Source of the DNA: PALSA-612 sp963755155
Lineage (GTDB): Bacteria > Actinomycetota > Thermoleophilia > Gaiellales > Gaiellaceae
Assembly: GCA_963755155.1 (NCBI GenBank)
Contig: CAVWIV010000007.1
Coordinates: 620,001-684,000, forward strand
Reading direction: 5' to 3'
DNA length: 64,000 bases
The position numbers and the translations under genes are program-made. Within the stretch, counting starts at the first letter, position 1. Every line of letters begins with the position of its first letter. Positions 1 to 8,687 of the stretch are shown piece by piece. The notes under the pieces are model-generated. The model had not been told where the DNA came from, made no database searches, and saw only the letters and a program-made list of their open reading frames with translations.

Positions 1-804
1 CGTCGGCGTCGGCGTCGAGCCGGGCCTCTCGGACGTCTTCGCCCGCTACGCGGCCGATCACCTGTTCTCGGAGATCGACGAGGCCGGCGTCCGAGACGGC
101 GCCAACATCGTCGTCGAGGGCTACGAGTTCGCGCCGTCCTTCTCCATCTGGACGACGATCGAGGAGTGCCTGAACCCGCCGGTCATCTGGGAGGCGAGAG
201 CGCGGCTGGTACACGACCGAGCCGTTCTCCGAGCCCGAGGTGTTCGACTTCCCGGAAGGCATCGGCCCCGTCGAGTGCGTGAACGTCGAGCACGAGGAGG
301 TGCTGCTCATCCCGCGCTGGGTCGACTGCAAGCGCGTGACGTTCAAGTACGGGCTGGGGGAGGAGTTCATCGACGTCCTGCGCACCCTCCACAAGCTCGG
401 CCTCGACTCGAAGGAGCCGGTGTTCGGTTCGCGGCGTGGAGGTCGCGCCGCGCGACGTCGTCGCGGCGGCGCTGCCCGACCCGGCCACGCTCGGCGATCG
501 CATGTCCGGCAAGACCTGCGCGGGCACGTACGTCACCGGCACGGGCAAGGACGGCGAGCCGCGCGCGACGTACCTCTACCACGTCGCCGACAACGAGCAC
601 ACGATGCGCGAGTACGGCTCGCAGGCCGTCGTCTGGCAGACGGCGCTCAACCCGGTGATCGCGCTCGAGCTGCTGGCGACGGGCGCCTGGAAGGGGACGG
701 GCGTGCTCGGCCCCGAGGCGTTCGACGCCGTGCCGTTCCTCGACCTGCTGGCCGAGTACGACCGCCCGTTCGGCGTGTCCGAACGGCTGGTATCCACTTC
801 TTGA
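1..804 (+). CDS. Saccharopine dehydrogenase family protein, 3' part, two frameshifts
   Basis: The window opens inside an NAD(P)-dependent oxidoreductase of the saccharopine/lysine-epsilon dehydrogenase family. Readable pieces are GVEPGLSDVFARYA and ECLNPPVIW in frame 2, FDFPEGIGPVECVNVEHEE in frame 3 (from about 205), and DRMSGKTCAGTYVTG to the stop at 802-804 in frame 1 (from about 436). Joining the three frames gives a continuous C-terminal substrate domain, so the two shifts near 195-205 and 430-436 look like single-base insertions in the read rather than gene decay. The N-terminal Rossmann domain lies upstream of the window. The exact substrate is not determined. Confidence 0.75.
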
Positions 805-830
805 CTTCCGCCGCCGCGTCCCGTTGACTC

Positions 831-1649
831 TTGGCCGTGGGGGTGAACGGCTCGACTCCGATGGTCCAGCTCGAAGGGGTGCGGAAGAGCTTCGGCGATC
901 ACGTCGTCCTCGACGGCATCGACCTCGAGGTGACGGCCGGCGAGGTGCTTGTCGTGATCGGAGCCAGCGGCAGCGGCAAGAGCACGCTGCTCCGCTGCGT
1001 GAACCTGCTGGAGCCGGTCGACTCGGGGCGGATCCTGCTCGAGGGCATCGAGCTGACCGCCAAGGGCGCCGACATCTCGACAGTCCGCCAACGCGTCGGG
1101 ATCGTCTTCCAGCAGTTCAACCTCTTCCCGCACCTGAAGGTGATCGACAACCTCACCCTCGCCGCCCGCCGGATACGCAAGGTCCCGAAGGCGAAGGCCG
1201 AGGAACAGGCCCTCGAGCTGCTGCGACGGGTGGGGGTGGAGGAGAAGGCCCGCCAGCATCCGCACCAGCTGTCGGGTGGTCAGCAGCAACGCGTCGCGAT
1301 CGCCCGCGCGCTGATGATGGATCCGCACGTGATGCTCTTCGACGAGGTCACGTCGGCGCTCGATCCCGAGCTCGTCGGCGAGGTGCTGCTCGTCATGAAG
1401 GACCTCGCGGACTCGGGGATGACGATGCTCGTCGTCACGCACGAGATGCAATTCGCCCGCGAGGTGGGCGACTACCTGATCTTCATCGACGAGGGTCGCA
1501 TCGTCGAACATGGCCGTCCGGCGGACGTGCTCGATCAGCCGAAGGAGGAACGCACGCAGCGCTTTCTGCGTCGCTCCCTCCAGCTCGCGCACTCGCTGGA
1601 TGACCTCACGATGGAAGAGGCAACAATCGACGAAGGAGGAAGAGCATGA
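831..1649 (+). CDS. Polar amino-acid ABC transporter, ATP-binding protein (GlnQ/HisP type)
   Basis: This ATPase of about 270 residues energises uptake of an amino acid together with the three downstream genes. Walker A is GASGSGKST, the signature motif is LSGGQQQR, Walker B is MLFDEVTSALDPE and the switch histidine is in VVTHEM. The length is normal for the family. The start is uncertain: TTG at 831 keeps the longest frame, but homology would fit ATG 861 (MVQLEGVRKSFG) better. It overlaps the binding-protein gene by 4 bases (ATGA), which indicates translational coupling in one operon. Confidence 0.9.
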   Translation: MAVGVNGSTPMVQLEGVRKSFGDHVVLDGIDLEVTAGEVLVVIGASGSGKSTLLRCVNLLEPVDSGRILLEGIELTAKGADISTVRQRVGIVFQQFNLFPHLKVIDNLTLAARRIRKVPKAKAEEQALELLRRVGVEEKARQHPHQLSGGQQQRVAIARALMMDPHVMLFDEVTSALDPELVGEVLLVMKDLADSGMTMLVVTHEMQFAREVGDYLIFIDEGRIVEHGRPADVLDQPKEERTQRFLRRSLQLAHSLDDLTMEEATIDEGGRA

Positions 1650-2557
1650 AGCGAATTATCCTGGCCGTCACTGCCGTGGCGCTCGTGGCGGCTGCGCTGG
1701 CCGCCTGGGGAGGCGCTGTGCCGTTGGCCACCACTGGGGCGGATGCCCCGTCGCAGGCCAAGCCGAAACTGCCGCCTCTGCCGGCGGACATCAAGCAGCG
1801 CGGACGGTGGAACATCGGCGTCAAGTGCGACGTGCCGCCGTTCGGCTACATCAACGTCAGGGGCCAGAACGCCGGCTTCGACGTCGAGATCGCCAGGTGG
1901 TTCTCTCGCTACGCGTTCGGCAAGGCCAGCCGCGTCAACTACGTCTGCGCACCGACGCCGGCGCGTGAGCCGCTCATCACGACGGACCGCGTCGACCTCG
2001 TGATCTCGACGTTCACGTACAACCAGGACCGCGACACGCGCATCGACTTCTCGCGGGCGTACTTCAAGGCGGCAGGCAAGCTGCTGGTGCCGAACAACGG
2101 CCCCGTGCAGAAGCTCAGCGACATCAACGGCCGGACGATCGCGACGACGAGCGCCTCGGTGTACCACAAGTGGATGCAGAACTGCTTCAAAGAGGCGAGC
2201 CCGCTCGTGTTCGACAGCTTCGCGAACGCGGTGCTGGCGATGCGCGGCGGACGCGCCGACGCCGTCATGTGGGACGACACGGCAGTGCTCGGCATCGCGA
2301 CGAGTGACTCGACGCTGAAGCTCGCGCCGGACACGTTCCTACCCGGCCCGTACGGAATCGGAATCAAGCAGGGCAACGTCGCGCTGAAGCGATGGGTCGA
2401 CGCGCGGCTCAACCTCATGAAGAAGAACGACATCTTCATCCGTATCCTCAGGAACAACCTCCCGGCGCGGTTGGTTCCCGCGTTCACGGACAGCATTCTC
2501 AGGCCGAAGCAGAACTTCGGATACAACGCCGTCGATCCCGTGACGGTGTGCCCCTAG
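1646..2557 (+). CDS. ABC transporter substrate-binding protein, SBP_bac_3 family
   Basis: An extracytoplasmic amino-acid-binding protein of 303 residues. It has a basic N-terminus and a hydrophobic signal segment (residues 1-30), then the family 3 fold starting near WNIGVKCDVPPFGYIN and including GFDVEIARWFSRYAFG and the RIDFSRAYFKAAG strand. No lipobox cysteine is visible, so anchoring may be by an uncleaved signal. A strong ribosome site (AAGGAGGAAG) precedes ATG 1646. It sits between the ATPase and permease genes. A stable hairpin directly after its stop may let it be made in excess over the permeases. The ligand cannot be named from sequence. Confidence 0.88.
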   Translation: MKRIILAVTAVALVAAALAAWGGAVPLATTGADAPSQAKPKLPPLPADIKQRGRWNIGVKCDVPPFGYINVRGQNAGFDVEIARWFSRYAFGKASRVNYVCAPTPAREPLITTDRVDLVISTFTYNQDRDTRIDFSRAYFKAAGKLLVPNNGPVQKLSDINGRTIATTSASVYHKWMQNCFKEASPLVFDSFANAVLAMRGGRADAVMWDDTAVLGIATSDSTLKLAPDTFLPGPYGIGIKQGNVALKRWVDARLNLMKKNDIFIRILRNNLPARLVPAFTDSILRPKQNFGYNAVDPVTVCP

Positions 2558-2575
2558 ACGCAGCGACTGACGAAT

Positions 2576-2603
2576 GGAGCGGCCGCCTTCGCGCGGCCGC
2601 TCC
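2576..2603 (+). terminator. Strong GC hairpin between binding-protein and permease genes
   Basis: GGAGCGGCCGC (2576-2586) pairs perfectly over 11 bases with GCGGCCGCTCC (2593-2603) around a CTTCGC loop. No T-run follows, so this is not a classical intrinsic terminator. Its position after the solute-binding gene suggests partial termination or mRNA 3'-end protection, a common way of keeping binding protein in excess over permease. Confidence 0.6.
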
Positions 2604-2612
2604 TAGCTCTCC

Positions 2613-3317
2613 GTGATCGAGACGCTCGCCTTCAGCCTCGACGGGTCGTACTTCACGGACGTCTGGTCGTACCTCACCGACAACTGGGAGGAGCTCTTGA
2701 GGGGGCTCAGGCGCACGCTTCAGGTGTCGGCGATTGCGATCGCCGGCGCGTTCGTCGTCGGGCTCGTTCTCGGCGCGGCCCGCGCTGCCCGCGTGCCGGT
2801 CGTCAGCCAGCTCGCCGCCGTCTACGTCGAGATCATCCGCAACACGCCGATCCTCGTCCAGATCTTCTTCCTCTACTTCGCGCTGCCTCAGATCGGAATC
2901 CGCCTCGACGCGTTCACGGTGGCGTGGCTCGCCGTCACCATCTGGGGCGGCGCGTTCAACACCGAGAACTTCCGGGCCGGGTTCGAGGCCGTACCCAAGC
3001 GCTTCCACGAGGCGGGTCTCGCCCTCGGCTTCAGTCGTCTGGCGACGTTCCTCAACGTCACTCTGCCGATCGGGGGCCGGATCGCGCTCCCGTCGTCGAT
3101 CAACACGTACATCAGCGTCGTCAAGAACACGTCGCTCATGTACGTCATCGCGTATCCAGAGCTGACAAAGACGGCGCTCGAGATCCAGGCGCTCACGCTC
3201 CAGACGGTCGAGACCTTCACCGTACTTGCCGTGACGTACCTGATCATCGTCTGGACGATGTCGGCCTCGATCCGGCTGCTGGAGCGGCATCTCGCGCTCC
3301 CGGAGGAGGCGCGCTGA
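2613..3317 (+). CDS. Amino-acid ABC transporter permease (HisM/GlnP type)
   Basis: A membrane permease of 234 residues starting at GTG 2613. It contains the family signatures EIIRNTPILVQIFFLYFAL and the EAA loop (FEAVPKRFHEAGLALGFSR), with about five hydrophobic segments. It follows the binding-protein gene after a hairpin, and its stop overlaps the ATG of the second permease (TGATG), so the two permeases are translationally coupled and probably form the heterodimeric channel of this importer. Confidence 0.88.
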   Translation: MIETLAFSLDGSYFTDVWSYLTDNWEELLRGLRRTLQVSAIAIAGAFVVGLVLGAARAARVPVVSQLAAVYVEIIRNTPILVQIFFLYFALPQIGIRLDAFTVAWLAVTIWGGAFNTENFRAGFEAVPKRFHEAGLALGFSRLATFLNVTLPIGGRIALPSSINTYISVVKNTSLMYVIAYPELTKTALEIQALTLQTVETFTVLAVTYLIIVWTMSASIRLLERHLALPEEAR

Positions 3318-4013
3318 TGCCCGAATGGGTTGAGCCGACCGCCCGCTACATGCTCGAGGAGGGGCTTGTCCTCACGCTGAAGGTCGCCGCCGTCGCGCTC
3401 GTCGGCAGCACGATCATCGGCGTCACCCTCGGCACCCTGCTCACCATCCGGTTCCGGCCGATGCAGTGGTTGATCCGCCTGTACATCGAGGTCTGGCGGG
3501 GGCTACCCATCCTCATCACGATCTTCCTCATCTTCTTCGCCTTGCCGGCGCTGGGCGTCAGCTTCACCGTCGCCGGCATCACGTTCGACGGACGGTTCGA
3601 GGCGTGGGTCGCCGCCACGATCGGCCTGATCCTGTGGGGTAGCGCCCAGGTTGCGGAAGCCACGCGCGGCGCGGTGGACGTCGATCCCGCGCGAGCAGCA
3701 CGAAGCTGCCTCGGCGCTCGGCTTCGGCTGGGTCGGACGCCATGCGTTCGTGATCCTGCCGCAGGCGTTCCGCAGGCTTCTGCCGCCGCTCGTGGGCCTG
3801 CTCGTCAACATCATCCAGAACACGACCATCGCCCAGGTGATCGGTGCGCCGGAACTGCTCGAGACCGGCGAGCGCCAGGTCGAGCGTATAGCGGGGACGC
3901 CTCCGTATGAGATCCATGCGTTCGAGATCTACGCCGCCGTGATGGTCGTCTTCTTCTGCATCTCGTTCCCGCTGACGCGGCTCGCCGCGTACCTCGAGCG
4001 CAGGCTCGTCTAG
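3317..4013 (+). CDS. Amino-acid ABC transporter permease, second subunit, one frameshift
   Basis: The start ATG 3317 overlaps the previous stop. Residues MPEWVEPTARYMLEEG through GLILWGSAQVAEATRGAV read in one frame. From about 3680 the sequence continues in the next frame as IPREQHEAASALGFGWVGR, through the EAA loop and on to the stop at 4011-4013. The join restores an ordinary permease of about 230 residues, so one inserted base near 3675-3685 is the likely explanation. It should pair with the neighbouring permease in the membrane. Confidence 0.85.
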
Positions 4014-4021
4014 CGAAGCGC

Positions 4022-4138
4022 CTAGCGCTTCGTCTTGCGGGCGGTGCCGGCGTCGGTGGCCTTCTTCGCGCCACGCGCCTTCTTCCGGCGCTGGCGGTCG
4101 GCCTTCCAGCGAACGCTCGGTCTCGATCCTCGTCCCAC
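4022..4138 (-). CDS. Very small, highly basic protein (38 residues)
   Basis: GTG at 4138 opens a 38-codon frame with no acidic stretch: it begins MGRGSRPSVRWKADRQRRKK and ends GTARKTKR, with about 40 percent Lys/Arg. The composition resembles small ribosomal or RNA-binding proteins, but I do not recognise the family. Two things support it as a real gene: a TACAGT hexamer lies exactly 8 bases before the start (4147-4152 on the reverse strand), and the divergent neighbour at 4175 has the mirror arrangement. It is too short for most gene callers. A ribosome-associated role is only a guess. Confidence 0.5.
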   Translation of the reverse strand: MGRGSRPSVRWKADRQRRKKARGAKKATDAGTARKTKR

Positions 4139-4146
4139 GGCGGCGG

Positions 4147-4166
4147 ACTGTACCCGTGGGTAGCGT
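4147..4166. promoter_or_regulatory. Divergent pair of leaderless -10 boxes
   Basis: On the reverse strand TACAGT (4147-4152) ends 8 bases before the GTG at 4138. On the forward strand TAGCGT (4161-4166) ends 8 bases before the GTG at 4175. Both genes would start transcription at or next to their start codon. Confidence 0.55.
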
Positions 4167-4174
4167 TCCGCCGC

Positions 4175-4843
4175 GTGGAGAGCAACTCCGCCACCCCGCC
4201 CGCCGAGCGGCTGATCGGCCAGCTCGTCGCCGACACGCTTCGCTTCTACGGCGCCCACTTCTGGGGCTCGCTGGCGCTCGGCGCGGGGCCGGCGATTGTC
4301 GTCGCGGTCGCGTCGCAGCTCGAGCGGAGCGCAGCCGTTGCCGTGAGCGCCGGCGGCGCCGTGGTCGCCGCGACGGCGTCGTACGTGGCGGCCTCGGCCA
4401 TGGTCGCGGGCGCGCGGCCGCCGGCACGAACGCTGCTGACGGCTTTCACGGTCGGCGTCGTCGTCTACGTCCCCGCGCTGGTTCTCCTCGGGCTCATCCT
4501 CCCGGGGCTCGCGTGGCTCGCGCTCTTCGGGCTCGCGGTTCCCGCGGCCGTGTCGGAGCGGCTCGGCTTCGTCGAATCGTTGCGGCGCGGGCTCGACCTC
4601 GGCATGGCAGGCTTCGTGCACGCCCTCGGCACGCTCTGCACGCTCGGGCTGCTCGTGTTCGTGACCGGGCAGGTGATGATCCTCGCGATCTACGGCGCGA
4701 GCGGGCAGGCGATTCAGGTCACGGCCTTTCTCGCCACGCTCGTGCTGACGCCGATCCTCTTCCTCGGCGCGGCGCATCTCTACGACGACCAGGTTGCGCG
4801 GGCGGAAGTAAAGTCGAGGCGCCAGCGACCGAAGGAGGCCTGA
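4175..4843 (+). CDS. Membrane protein of unknown function
   Basis: A 222-residue hydrophobic protein from GTG 4175. After a short N-terminal stretch (ESNSATPPAERLIGQLVADT) there are about six membrane segments: one near residue 30, one around GGAVVAATASYVAASAM, VGVVVYVPALVLLGLILPGL, and three in the C-terminal half, ending in a basic tail. It resembles DUF-type integral membrane proteins but I recognise no family. It is preceded by a leaderless -10 box (TAGCGT, 8-base spacing). Its stop overlaps the ATG of the GYD gene, and AAGGAGG just before the stop would serve that next gene. Confidence 0.7.
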   Translation: MESNSATPPAERLIGQLVADTLRFYGAHFWGSLALGAGPAIVVAVASQLERSAAVAVSAGGAVVAATASYVAASAMVAGARPPARTLLTAFTVGVVVYVPALVLLGLILPGLAWLALFGLAVPAAVSERLGFVESLRRGLDLGMAGFVHALGTLCTLGLLVFVTGQVMILAIYGASGQAIQVTAFLATLVLTPILFLGAAHLYDDQVARAEVKSRRQRPKEA

Positions 4844-5129
4844 TGCCGACGTATCTCATGCTGTCCCGACTCACCGCGCAGGGCGTGCAGACCCTGAACG
4901 CGAACCCCGAGCGCTGAAGGAGGTCAACAAGGACGTCGAGGAGCTCGGCGCGAAGGTGCTCCACCAGTGGGCCTGTCTGGGACCGTTCGACTTCGTGAAC
5001 GTCGTCGAGGCGCCGGATGCGACGACGATCGCACGCGTGTCGGTGCGGCTCGGCGCGCGCGGAAGCTCGAAGCTCGAGACGCACGAGCTCATCGCGATCG
5101 ACGAGTACCTGTCGAGCATCGAGAGCTAG
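4843..5129 (+). CDS. GYD-domain protein, one frameshift
   Basis: A small protein of about 94 residues. MPTYLMLSRLTAQGVQTLN is read from ATG 4843 (ribosome site AAGGAGG). A premature TGA at 4914-4916 follows ERA-like text, and one missing base near 4912 restores LKEVNKDVEELGAKVLHQW and the rest of a GYD-type alpha/beta fold, ending YLSSIES. These proteins are single-domain dimeric folds of uncertain function. The stop codon shares the tetranucleotide CTAG (5126-5129) with the stop of the convergent psuG. Confidence 0.72.
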
Positions 5130-6025
5130 CTCGCGAGCGCCCCGGCGATCTCGGCGGCGAGGGCCGCGTTGTCCGCCGCCAGCCGGCGGTTGACCTCGAG
5201 CGTCCGGCCGCCGCTCGCCTCGTGGAGACGCGAGAGGACGAAGGGCGTCACCGCCTGGCCTGAGACACCCTGCGCCTCCGCCTCGGCGAGCACATCCTCG
5301 ATCAGCTTCGTGACGTCGACCTCGGGGTCGGGCGGCCGCGCGACGACGACTGCGGTGGCCAGCCCGAGCGCCCAATGCGTCTGCGCGATTGCGGCAACGG
5401 CCTCGGGCGTGTCCGCGCGAATCGGCGCCGGCGGGCCGCCTGTCGCGGCGTAGAAGAGCGGCACGGTGTCGGTGCCGAAGCCGATGACCGGCACGCCGAG
5501 CGTCTCCAGCGCCTCGATGGTCGCGGGCACGTCGAGCAGCGACTTCACGCCCGAGCAGACGACGACGGCGGGCGTGCGGGCCAGCTCGGTCAGGTCGGCG
5601 GAGATGTCCGGCCGCGTCGCGTAGCCGCGATGCACGCCGCCGATGCCGCCGGTGGCCATGACCCGGATGCCGGCGAGGCGGCACGCGACGAGCGTGGCGC
5701 CGACCGTCGTGGCGCCGATCGCGCCGTCGCTGATGCACGCCGCGAGATCGCGCGGGCTCACCTTGCGAGCGTCGGCGCCTGCAGTCGCGACCCGCTCGAG
5801 CTGCCCGTCGTCGAGGCCCACGTGCAGCACCCCGTCCATGACGGCGACGGTCGCAGGGACTGCACCGGCGTCGCGCACGCGCCGCTCGCACTCCTGCCCC
5901 ACGGCGATTCCCTCGCCAGGCGGGAAGCCGTGCGCGACGATCGTCGTCTCCAGCGCGACGATCGGCCGCCCCTCGGTCAACGCTTCTCGAACGTCGCGCG
6001 AGTGTGCGGCGAGCCGCGACGTCAC
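5126..6025 (-). CDS. psuG: Pseudouridine-5'-phosphate glycosidase
   Basis: A protein of 299 residues that reversibly splits pseudouridine 5'-phosphate into uracil and ribose 5-phosphate. Family signatures are ALETTIVAHGFPPGEG near the N-terminus, TATVAVMDG-like text (PATVAVMDGVLHVGL), ATGGIGGVHRG, VVCSGVKSLLDVPATIE and the C-terminal VTPFVLSRLHEASGGRTLE. The start is GTG 6025, because the nearby in-frame ATG runs straight into a stop. Its start overlaps the end of the kinase gene (ATGCCGTGA), so the two form a coupled catabolic operon. Confidence 0.92.
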   Translation of the reverse strand: MTSRLAAHSRDVREALTEGRPIVALETTIVAHGFPPGEGIAVGQECERRVRDAGAVPATVAVMDGVLHVGLDDGQLERVATAGADARKVSPRDLAACISDGAIGATTVGATLVACRLAGIRVMATGGIGGVHRGYATRPDISADLTELARTPAVVVCSGVKSLLDVPATIEALETLGVPVIGFGTDTVPLFYAATGGPPAPIRADTPEAVAAIAQTHWALGLATAVVVARPPDPEVDVTKLIEDVLAEAEAQGVSGQAVTPFVLSRLHEASGGRTLEVNRRLAADNAALAAEIAGALAS

Positions 6026-6844
6026 GGCATCGCTCCTGCCTGTGAGACGCAGCGCGCAGCAGCTTCCAGCCCGAGCTCGACGCCGCCGATGAGGAAGCCG
6101 GCCGCGAACGCGTCCCCCGCGCCGGTCGGGTCGACGACCTCGACATCCGGCGCGTCCGTGCTCGTTACGGCTGCCGCCCTCCACGACGGTCACCCCACGC
6201 GCGCCGTGCTTGATGACGAGCGTTTCGGCGGGCGGCTCGCGGCCGAGCGCCGCGACCTCGGCCTCGCTGGCGAAGGCGACCTCAGGAGCCAGCTCCTCGA
6301 GGCGCGCGAGCAGCAGGTCCGGGCCGAAATCCGCGATTCCTCTGGCCGACGCGAGGTCGACGCTGATGCGAGCGCCCTGCGTTCGCGCCGCGCCCGCTGC
6401 TCTCGCGGCCGCCTGCGCGATCGGGCCGCCGAGCATCGCGTAACCGGACACGTGGAGGACGTCGCAGCCGCGGAGCCAGCCGACGTCGATCTCCTCGGCG
6501 CGGAGCTCTCGGCTGGGCCCGCGGTCGGTGAGCATCGAACGCTCGCCGGAGCCGTCGACGACGGAGACGACCACGACACCGCCGGCAGCGCCGCGACAGG
6601 CCCGACGAGCTCGACGCCCCGTGCGGCGATCTCCTCGGCCGCGAGCTCTCGACGCGCCGTCGTCGCCCCGTTTCGCGATCAGCCTCGCCTCGGCGCCGAG
6701 CGCGGCGGCCCAGGCTGCGACGTTCGCGGCCTGTCCACCCGCCGTCACATGCGTGGCCGCGGGCGTGTCGTCGTCGCGGGAGGAGGGGCCCTGGAGCCGC
6801 ACGATCACGTCGAGCAGGAGGTCACCGACGGCGCAGACGAGCAT
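6022..6844 (-). CDS. psuK: PfkB-family kinase, probable pseudouridine kinase, frameshifted
   Basis: The protein starts MLVCAVGDLLLDVIVRLQG at ATG 6844 and shows the PfkB sugar motif (THVTAGGQAANVAAWAAALG) and the C-terminal anion-hole motif DPTGAGDAFAAGF in a second frame. Three shifts are needed: two that compensate each other around 6580-6660, and one near 6180-6170. Read through, it is a normal kinase of about 275 residues. Phosphorylation of pseudouridine is inferred from coupling to psuG, not from substrate residues. Sequencing error is more likely than decay because all core motifs survive. Confidence 0.8.
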
Positions 6845-6847
6845 GCC

Positions 6848-6853
6848 TAGAAT
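6848..6853 (+). promoter_or_regulatory. Leaderless -10 box for the 62-residue protein gene
   Basis: TAGAAT ends 6 bases before ATG 6860. The divergent psuK start lies only 15 bases away, so both promoters are packed into this gap. Confidence 0.55.
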
Positions 6854-6859
6854 CGTCGC

Positions 6860-7048
6860 ATGGACGACGACACGCGGCGCTCGCGTCTGCGGGACCTGCT
6901 GATCGGCGGCGTGGTCGGCGCGTTCGCCGCGCTGGCGGCGGTGCGCCGACGGCGGCCGCCGGAGCGCACGGTGACGACGGGGCTCGCAGCCTTCGAGGAC
7001 GCCCCGTGCTACCGCGAGGCGGTCGAGCGCGAGCGCTCGCGTTCCTGA
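6860..7048 (+). CDS. Small single-span membrane protein (62 residues)
   Basis: The protein begins MDDDTRRSRLRDLLIGGVVG. One membrane helix (about residues 12-30) is followed by an arginine cluster and a short cytoplasmic tail ending ERERSRS. I recognise no family. It is supported by a TAGAAT box 6 bases upstream and by start-of-gene spacing. Its last 40 bases overlap the 3' end of the convergent glycosyltransferase gene, which is unusual but possible for such a short gene. Confidence 0.5.
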   Translation: MDDDTRRSRLRDLLIGGVVGAFAALAAVRRRRPPERTVTTGLAAFEDAPCYREAVERERSRS

Positions 7049-8655
7049 GCCGCCAGCCGACCGCTCGCCTCGACGATCGTGAGCAGGTTGGTGTCCGCGT
7101 CCCCGATCGAGAGCGCCTTGCCCGCGAGCTGGGCCTGCCGCGCGAGCTTCAGGTACGAGCGGACGTCGCCGGTCGGCGCAACTGTCCGCACGATCATGAA
7201 CGGCCCGAACGTTCGCGTCTCGAACGCCTCCCGTGGCGTGGGCGGGCGGGCCGGCACTTCGAGCCGGCGTACGGGGTTGCCCGTGTCGCTCGCGTCGAGC
7301 ACCCAAACGCCTCGGCCGAGGGGCACGGCTCGCTGAAGGGCGCGCAGCGCCAGGCGAGGGTCCGCCCGGGGCACGACCGAGCGAGACAGGTCGCCTCCGG
7401 CCCGCCAGGCCTCGAGGAAGAGCGGGTCGTAGCCGAACAGGACGTCGTCGCGCCGCGACGTCTCTGCGAGCCACTCGGCCGCAGCCGCGCGCGCCGTGAC
7501 GCGCTCCGCAGGCTCTCCGCGGTAGAGCTCGGCCGTCCGCGACCAGCCCCACGCGACCTGCAGCGTGACGATCCCGCACACCACGACAACTGCGACCGGC
7601 GGGCCGGCTCGGCCCAGGTAGCCGGCGCCGCTCACGACTCCCATCGCCACGAGGCAGAGGAAGAATGGCAGGACGAAGATGAGATGGCGGGACTCGGGCG
7701 ACGCCGCCGAGCCGAACCGCGCGAGCATGAGGAGCACCACGGGAGTGAGCACCACGGCGCCGACGAGGAGCGCGCTCCGCGGCCGCGATCGCGCGAGCGA
7801 GTACGCGCCGAGCGCCGCGAGGACGAGCACAGCGGCGACGGCAAGGCGATAGCCGGCGGTGAAGTCGCCGAACGTCCGCTCGAGGTAGCCGAGCACGTCG
7901 AGTGGCGAGCCCAGCCGGTCGCCGTCGCCGCCGCCGACGCCGATCTCGAAGCGCCCGGCGAGCACGAGATCGGTGCGCCAGAACGGGATGCCGAGGACGA
8001 GGACGATCGCGATCGACGCGGCTGCCTCGCGCAGTCTCGTCCTCGTGAAAGCGACGTAGACGATCTGTGTAGCGAGCACGAGCGCGCCGTACGGATGCGC
8101 GGCGATGCACAGCAGCGTCGCGGCGATCCACGCAGCCCAGCGGAGGCGCCCGCCCGTCTCGGACGCCTCGAGCAGCGCGAGGAACGACAGCAGGCTCGTG
8201 AAGAGGAAGAGGCTGTACATCCGGCCGTAGACCCCGTGGAACAGCAGCATCCAGCTCGCCGAGGCGAGAATCGTCGCGACGATGGCGGGACCTCGTCCTG
8301 CGAGCCGCGCGCAGAGAACGGCGAGCAGCGGCAGGCTCGCCACGGCGAACAGCGCGGACACGGCGCGCAGTGCCCCGAGCCCACCGCCCGAGTGCGCGAC
8401 GGCCCAGGCAAAGACGAAGTGCAACGGTGCGCCGCCGCGCTGATTGAGGACGGTGCCGAGCATGCCGTCGAGCGAGTCCCGGCCGACGAACAGCGCGAGT
8501 GTCTCGTCCTCATGGGGCGGCCAGGCGGTGAAGCGAAGCGCGAGGAACGTCGCGACGGCTGCGGTGCACACCGCTACGGCCGGCGCGAACATCCGCTCGG
8601 CGATCGTGCCGCGCGGCGGCGCCAAAACCCTTTCTGACGCTACCGCTTCGGCCAC
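7009..8655 (-). CDS. GT-C type membrane glycosyltransferase (GT39/PMT-like)
   Basis: A polytopic protein of 548 residues with about ten to eleven hydrophobic helices and a hydrophilic C-terminal third. The first extracytoplasmic loop carries the acidic pair typical of GT-C enzymes (WPPHEDETLALFVG, residues about 46-60), which binds metal and the polyprenyl-phosphate sugar donor. It probably transfers a sugar from a lipid carrier on the outer face of the membrane. The acceptor is unknown. GTG 8655 is preceded by TAGGCT at 6-base spacing (8662-8667, reverse strand). Confidence 0.75.
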   Translation of the reverse strand: MAEAVASERVLAPPRGTIAERMFAPAVAVCTAAVATFLALRFTAWPPHEDETLALFVGRDSLDGMLGTVLNQRGGAPLHFVFAWAVAHSGGGLGALRAVSALFAVASLPLLAVLCARLAGRGPAIVATILASASWMLLFHGVYGRMYSLFLFTSLLSFLALLEASETGGRLRWAAWIAATLLCIAAHPYGALVLATQIVYVAFTRTRLREAAASIAIVLVLGIPFWRTDLVLAGRFEIGVGGGDGDRLGSPLDVLGYLERTFGDFTAGYRLAVAAVLVLAALGAYSLARSRPRSALLVGAVVLTPVVLLMLARFGSAASPESRHLIFVLPFFLCLVAMGVVSGAGYLGRAGPPVAVVVVCGIVTLQVAWGWSRTAELYRGEPAERVTARAAAAEWLAETSRRDDVLFGYDPLFLEAWRAGGDLSRSVVPRADPRLALRALQRAVPLGRGVWVLDASDTGNPVRRLEVPARPPTPREAFETRTFGPFMIVRTVAPTGDVRSYLKLARQAQLAGKALSIGDADTNLLTIVEASGRLAAQERERSRSTASR

Positions 8656-8687
8656 GACAGCAGCCTATCCCGGTAGCCTGAGCGCGA

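Noticed and set aside
3660..4920. Programmed ribosomal frameshifting in the permease and GYD genes
   Set aside because: No slippery heptamer with a downstream structure is evident, and similar shifts are scattered over unrelated genes.
5126..8131. A 1,001-codon open frame on the reverse strand across psuG, psuK and beyond
   Set aside because: It is only the absence of stops in GC-rich DNA plus frameshifts. Its parts belong to psuG and psuK, and the rest is antisense to, or out of frame with, the glycosyltransferase.
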